Source: Pocillopora verrucosa (taxonomy: Eukaryota > Cnidaria > Anthozoa > Scleractinia > Pocilloporidae). Taken from it: 64,000 nucleotides of DNA. The stretch covers positions 3,388,953 to 3,452,952 of the forward strand of contig NC_089315.1 of NCBI RefSeq assembly GCF_036669915.1, written 5' to 3'. The stretch's first letter is position 1. The number at the start of each line of letters is the position of its first letter. Made by a program: the position numbers and the translations under genes. This document shows positions 58,701-64,000 of the stretch, one piece after another. Below the pieces are notes generated by a model. The model did no database searches. It saw only the letters and a list, made by a program, of their open reading frames with translations, and was not told where the DNA came from.

Positions 58701-61700
58701 AATATTAATTCTTCCCGTCTTCCCCACTCAAATTGACGAATCTGTTCCCTTAATCACTAAAAAGGGTCCATAAACTACAAGCTGCAAACCTTATTTTAAT
58801 TCCTGGCTAAGCCTATCTACTCTTTGCATATGTTAAAAAAGAAAAAAAAATAAAGTAAAAAATTTCAGAGTCAATCGGTTGGCCACACATTGTCTTTTAT
58901 TATCGGAAAGTTACATTGTCTCTGCCTTTTCAACAAAAACAAATCTTTCTCGTGGACTGAAAGTTCCTTAAAACCCGATAAATGTAAATGTTAACAGTAA
59001 ACATAACATATTCCACCTGTCGTGTGTTTACGTGTGCAATGAATAATTCATATTTGCACATTTCTAGACAAAGGCCTTATGCTGCAGGGAAAAATATCAT
59101 TGGTCGAGATCTATCCAACGCTCAACCTGTGTTTTGTCTTCACAGCAGTAACTTTTCGTTTTCCTTAGCAACAAATTGTTTAAATGCCTCAGTCATTTAG
59201 CATACCCTAGCTGTTTTGAATAAGTGATTCAGGATTTCACATGCGGTGAGTCACTCGAGAAACGAAAATTTATTTCTCTTCCGAATGATTCTTAGCATAA
59301 GGACTAGCTTATTTGGAATGGGTAACAGCATTAACAACTTATCAATATAAGGTGCCTTTACTAAGGATCTATGAAGCATCAGTTATATTAAGAACGCAGA
59401 CAGAATAACAAAGAACAAGGCAACTCAGGCGAAATTGTACTCCATAATAACATCTCGCTTCAATTTTGGTTAAAAGAATACTTTACCTTCATATTTGACA
59501 GTTATTTGGCTTCTGAGTAAAATATCAAGCGCTGTTATTAAATAAATGTACGGGAAATGATTTAAAACGATATTAACTTGATTTATTTTAACTCGAGATT
59601 TCTGATGACAGGATTCTTGAAAATTTGACCTGTCAAACTTTCGACGTATTAAAGCCGGAAGAAAGGGCATTTCAAACCATATGTAGGTTCGATTCTTATC
59701 TCACTATTTTTGTTTGCTCTGCAGTCTCAGCAGCTATGTCAACAAAGTATCCAGTTCAGGTAGACTGTATAAGACAAGTGCCACCCACGGCGCTCGAAAC
59801 GGTTGAAGAAATCCCGGCGGTTGAGCCTGTACATCCAGAAAAAACAGCAGATAGTAGTGATGATGAATACGACACAGACTTAGAAAACGATTTCATAGAG
59901 GAAGATCCTCATGAAAATAACCAAGGAAGGGAAAATTATCTGACAGCCTGTAAAAATCTTGGCCTGATCCCTTGCACTCCGTTTCTCAAGCAAATCGGTA
60001 AGGCAGAGATGAATCTGAAGCATTACAATCTTGGGTCGCTCGGAGCCGAAGCAGTGGCGGTAGCGCTGATGCAAAATACAAAAGTGCTGTCGGTGAATAT
60101 TGCTGATAATTGCATCGGTGCAGACGGGGCTATCTACATGGCCAAGATGCTAACCGAGAACCCGTATATTACAGAACTGGACGTCTCGCAGAATGATCTG
60201 CGCACGCAAGGGGCGTATGCTATGTCAGAAATGCTAAGAGAGAACTCCGAACTCCTTGAGCTTAACCTCTCGAATAACGGTTTCCAGGAAAAAGACGCTG
60301 AACCTATAGTGGAAGCTATGAAGCAGAATTACACTCTGAAATCATTGAATCTGAGTCATAATCGCTTCTGTGAAATGGGTGGACGACTGCTAGGCCCAGC
60401 AATTGACGCCAATGTTGGTCTAGAGTATCTCGATTTGAGTTGGAATCACTTCAGAAGGCAAGGAGCGATTGCCGTTGCTTATGGATTGAGAAACAACTGC
60501 GCTTTAAAATTTCTGGACTTGTCATGGAATGGCTTCGCAGACGACGGCGCGAAAGCAATCGGCGAAGCACTGAGCGAGAACAACACTCTGACTGAGCTTG
60601 ATATTTCTAGTAACCGGATATCTGTCGCTGGAGCAAAGAGTCTGGCAAACGGGCTGGCTAAAAATTCAACCCTGCAGATCTTACGCATCGGACAAAACCC
60701 GTTCCAGAGTGAGGGTGCTTATGAGATCTTGAGCGCCGTTGCGAAAAATAAAGAGAGCGCCATTGAAGAATTGTACTTCGACGACATTCCTGTGAATGCC
60801 GAGTTTGAGGACTTACTGGAGGAAGTGTTGGATGAGAGACCGAATCTGAGTGTTCAGTGTGGAACGGCCATGAAAGGGAAGGACAGAGTTAAGAGAATGA
60901 AGAAAAAAGTGGTGAGTAAGCAAAAAGCGCTTTGCGAGGCGAAGAGGAAATGAGCTGGGATAATCAGACTGATTTCACTTGAAGGGGAGAACTCAATTTG
61001 GCTAGAACCAGTTTTGTCAGTTCACACAACTGACCCCTATCATTTACGGACAATACGGCAAAAATAGCTACTTCTGACTTACGATGAGCAGTCGAAGATA
61101 ACAAATTATTCATTCTTAAAATTGCAGATGAATCGAGAAATTTTTCATAGGTACGGAAGAGGAAAATTAATTTAAAGACGGCGGTTTTTTGTCAACTCAC
61201 AGCAGAAAAAAAGGAAAAGCTGGTTGCGGAATTTTCACATTACAGTCGGAAAGGCGGGAAAATGTTTGAGAGAAAAACCTGCCGTTTACCACTAAGTTGC
61301 TATCCAAGTTGAGATAGGTGAACAATTTTCCCAGAAATTATAGTAATCAAATTTCTCTCCTCTTTTTGCAGGACGTTCTTAATTTGCTCTTGGAGTACAT
61401 CGAGCTCAGAGGTCTTCGGGTGGTAGACTTTTTCCGCCAGTTAGACAAGGACAACAGTAAAAAGATCTCTAGAGCAGAATTCATGAACGGAGTAAAGAAA
61501 GCTGGAATACCAATGACTAGAAAGCAGCTGAAGAAGCTCGTTCGAATTCTAGATACAGACAATGATGGGAATATAGACTACGGAGAAATGATCGCCATTA
61601 AAAAGGACGAAGTGTTTGACTTCTACCACAAAAAGAAGACTTACAAGAAAGACGATCCACTATTACAGTCCTTTAAAGCCGCCCAACTAAAGAAGCCCTA

Positions 61701-61966
61701 AACAAACGGAGGCTGTTATAGTACAAAGCAGCAACTTTTATGCCTGATTGGTTGAGATGGTGGGGCGAGATGTCTGGACCAATTACAGAGCAAAGTAAAG
61801 CAAACCCGGTGCAATCACTGATTTCTTGCGACACTCAGTTGAAAATTGCCCAATTTCGAAAAGTTACTTGGCAAACGTACCTACCTACCTACACCTGGTG
61901 CTAAAAGTCAACTCTCAAACGGCAACGGAATGTACAGAGTAACCAAATTTTCAATTTTTCACCAGC

Positions 61967-62002
<36 letters not shown>

Positions 62003-63491
62003 TGGGCAGCCAGCGCCCCTATCATTGTCTGTACTATTATTATAAATTTTTCTTTCTTGTATATTTTGGGGTGAAAAAAATAAAGTTGTTGTTGTTGTTG
62101 TAGCACTCTATCACACAGTTTCTCCTTGCTTGGTTGAGCAAACTGATGATATAACACACATACATGTACAAGAAGAGGGACGCTTTGTAAGCTCCATCAG
62201 ACTGGCTCAGGGGATAAACCAACCAATCTACTTGTATCATCCAACATAATCAACTTACAATACTCAACCAATCATGTGCACTCAGTTTGTAATAACCTAA
62301 GAAACAGTTTGAACTAGATGCCAATTGCTAATATTCTGTTTCACCTTTTTCATACAAGTACAGTAAGTATCCATGAAAAACTCATATTTTCACAAAAACC
62401 TTAGAAACAATAAAATTGTCAACATTATTAAAACAAAAAACTTCATAACTGTCTACGTTTGGTTCATATGCTTCACAAAACCTACAAACAGTAACAAACA
62501 ACAACAGTACCATCGTCATCCACAGCAGTTGAGGTGCCTTGATGTGCCAGGGCCTGTACCTGGCCAGGCTCACAGGAGTCACATGTTTGTGTTCCTGGGT
62601 GGATATGCAAATGAAATGTGGTGGTTCCCAGGGTCAGCTCGTCACCGTGAGTAATGACCTGCAGCTGGCTCTTTTGTTTGCTCTGATGATTTCATAATAA
62701 AATCACAAAATGTCCACATTATACATTAATCATTGCCATTATTGTCTGTTTATCAATTTAAGGTCTTCGAGAATCAGTAAAGAGTTTGATTCACAATGAT
62801 CAGTTTGAACCAGAGTGGGTTGGTGTTTATAATTTTAATGATTACAGTGTACCTCTGAAAGTCTTGATCCATTAAGGAATGTTCCATTTCTGCTTCCAAC
62901 ATCACAGATGAAGTACTGTCTCCTTTCTTTGTCAAACTCAATGTTACACTGCAGCTGAACAAATCATGAAAAATGTGAATGTATCAACAAAACAATGATG
63001 CTCTCAGCAATTAGATGTTTGCTTAGAACTAACCACAAATGAGTGCTGCATACCTTACTGACTTCAAAATCAGGGAGTTGTATAACATGTGACATATCTT
63101 TTTCTCTGCAAGAGAAAACCGCATTAAATTTCTTTTAAAGTACACTCAGTAAGAAGGCAAAGGTTTTTTTTTAATACTGCAAAGAGAATTAATGATAAAT
63201 CTCCTAAATCCAAATGTTGTATGAAATTTTTATTGTGGTCCAGCATTCACTTAGGTGTTGGTTATTTTTGTTCTGTATCATAATAGAAGGAAAAAAAATT
63301 AGGAGATATTATTATGTATTTAACAAAACAATTGTTTTAATTACTATGGTACTATGGTCACCCATTAATAGCCATTGACACATACCTGCCAATTGTTCCT
63401 CCAGTGCAAGTTACAATAAAGAGACTTCCGACTTTCATTTTCAAAGACTTGATTACAATGGCTCTGATGCAAGGAAACTGCACCTCTGTAA
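55720..63491 (-). CDS. AGGF1: angiogenic factor with G-patch and FHA domains 1, partial at 5' end
   Basis: Nine exons are visible and join in phase: 63386-63491, 63054-63105, 62853-62948, 62511-62658, 57556-57662, 56966-57036, 56734-56799, 56259-56358 and 55720-56013 (346 codons); earlier exons lie beyond 64000. The FHA domain spans the first four: [70 protein letters not shown], then CDSCEPGQ. A basic linker follows ([17 protein letters not shown]), then DDLPASVHR and the G-patch ([19 protein letters not shown]). The C-terminal tail ([14 protein letters not shown] onward, ending ELDIFAE) is longer than in vertebrates. FHA domains bind phosphothreonine peptides and G-patches contact RNA helicases; the vertebrate protein is called angiogenic, and its role in a cnidarian cannot be read here. 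A whole gene sits in its 4.8-kb intron on the other strand. Confidence 0.93.
57215..57375 (+). mobile_element. tRNA-derived SINE, copy 2
   Basis: Matches 4634-4800: AAATTTGCCTCGC, then GGCTTCGTAGCTGAGTTGA (A-box region), GGGCTCGAATCCT (B box), then the palindrome GCCTGAATTTTTTCAGGC enclosing a T6 run. It lies in an AGGF1 intron. Confidence 0.7.
57722..57880. repeat. dispersed repeat, family P (palindromic copy)
   Basis: Contains GAGTTGATACCGTAAATTGG and its inverse CCAATTTACGTTATCAACTC about 21 bases apart, so two family P ends face each other. The left part (GTAAGTTTCTAAA...GCTGCGTCGGTGGGAG) matches 103-245. It lies in the large AGGF1 intron. Confidence 0.75.
59736..61701 (+). CDS. LRRC74-like leucine-rich-repeat protein with EF-hands, nested in AGGF1 intron
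   Basis: Two exons join in phase 0: 59736-60911 (GTGAGT donor) and 61372-61701 (501 aa). The start is ATG 59736 ([11 protein letters not shown]). A TTTTTGTTTGCTCTGCAG acceptor just upstream suggests a 5' untranslated exon. The N-terminus is acidic ([19 protein letters not shown]). About residues 78-340 hold eight or so RI/NOD3-type leucine-rich repeats ([66 protein letters not shown]). The second exon has two canonical EF-hand loops ([24 protein letters not shown]), so calcium binding is likely. Domain order and [14 protein letters not shown] near the start resemble vertebrate LRRC74A. Those proteins are poorly characterised, so a function is not claimed. Confidence 0.9.
61740..61860 (+). repeat. 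interspersed repeat family R3 (copy 3)
   Basis: Contains TGATTGGTTGAGATGGTGGG, GTCTGGACCAATTACAGAGC and CACTCAGTTGAAAATTGCCC. It matches 42255-42560 and starts about 40 bases after the LRRC74-like stop. Confidence 0.65.
62083..62102 (+). repeat. (GTT)n microsatellite
   Basis: A short run of GTT triplets after AAATAAA in the AGGF1 intron. Confidence 0.85.
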
Positions 63492-64000
63492 CTGCAAAAA
63501 AAAAACAACAAAAAAAAACAATTAATTTACCAAGTTCACAATAAATGAACACAGCACACACAAATAAAAAATAACTTTTGATGGTTTTAACATATTATCT
63601 AGATGGTCTCCAAAATTACACTGTATGGTGTGAACATCATGACCATTTAAAATTTTTGCATAGCAAGGGCATGGCTACATATACATATGGGTGCACAATA
63701 AAAACCCGCAATATTTTAGAATGCAGAAAGCAACATTGTATGCACAGTTGGGTCATAAACCCATTAAACAGGTTCAACTGGTCACTCAGTTATGAGCAAA
63801 CCAAGTTGAGATGTTTACTACTTGTAGTTCTATAAGAACAAAATTTCAGGCAAAACTTTTTAACCCACGAAAATTTGTCCAGTCCCAGATGAATGTAACC
63901 TATATGCAACCACCTCCCATAAAACATCATTGCACCTTATAGAAACTTTCCTAAAAACAGCCCTTCATGTATACTACAGAATTTATAATTAAAGAGCCAC
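63492..64000 (-). other. AGGF1 intron, continuing out of the window
   Basis: Non-coding sequence upstream of the first visible AGGF1 exon, whose acceptor at 63492-63493 needs a further 5' exon beyond 64000. I see no other exon here. Confidence 0.6.

Noticed and set aside
59625-59735. An N-terminal extension of the LRRC74-like protein
   Set aside because: A strong acceptor (TTTGCTCTGCAG) lies just before ATG 59736 and the upstream residues look like intron or UTR translation.

Overview
This is a eukaryotic nuclear window, most likely from an anthozoan cnidarian (a stony coral or close relative). Host genes are split by many GT-AG introns. The host proteins look metazoan: PIGO, DCP2, IER3IP1, AGGF1, an LRRC74-type protein, a small heat-shock protein, an astacin protease and a GM2-activator-like protein. 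The AT-rich spacers carry Ty3/gypsy LTR elements, tRNA-derived SINEs, a LINE fragment and many short palindromic elements. The species assignment is inference. Exon edges were placed by hand from splice signals and checked by codon phase; allow +/-1 base.

Layout. 1-9 kb: a candidate cysteine-rich protein gene (minus), an SGNH/GDSL hydrolase with an in-frame stop (minus), and a five-exon ML-domain lipid-binding gene (minus). 9-12 kb: spacer. 12-24 kb: a large repeat block. It holds an array of tRNA-like units arranged as a four-subunit higher-order repeat, and next to it a Ty3/gypsy element (A, 14920-23543) with a second gypsy element (B, 16409-20242) inserted in its protease region and a solo LTR (C, 21081-21234) inserted in its reverse transcriptase. 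All three insertions have recognisable 5-bp target duplications. 24.8-25.7 kb: LINE 3' end, then one orphan exon. 26-28.5 kb: spacer with two MITE-like elements.

28.8-41.5 kb: PIGO (minus, seven exons, 1125 aa) and DCP2 (plus) lie head to head across a 143-bp spacer that looks like a bidirectional promoter. 42.6-43.2 kb: an intronless small heat-shock protein (minus). 43.4-43.9 kb: a possible tiny secreted peptide. 44.4-45.6 kb: IER3IP1 (plus, three exons, 81 aa). 47.9-55.0 kb: an eleven-exon astacin metalloprotease with two TSP1 repeats and a MAM domain (plus, 566 aa). 55.7-63.5 kb and beyond the window: AGGF1 (minus, nine exons visible). Its 4.8-kb intron contains a complete LRRC74-like leucine-rich-repeat/EF-hand gene on the opposite strand.

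The genes do not form one pathway. PIGO (GPI-anchor assembly) and IER3IP1 (ER/Golgi membrane protein) are housekeeping genes of the secretory route. DCP2 removes mRNA caps. AGGF1 is an FHA/G-patch protein. The astacin and ML-domain proteins are predicted to be secreted. The retroelements are all visibly broken.
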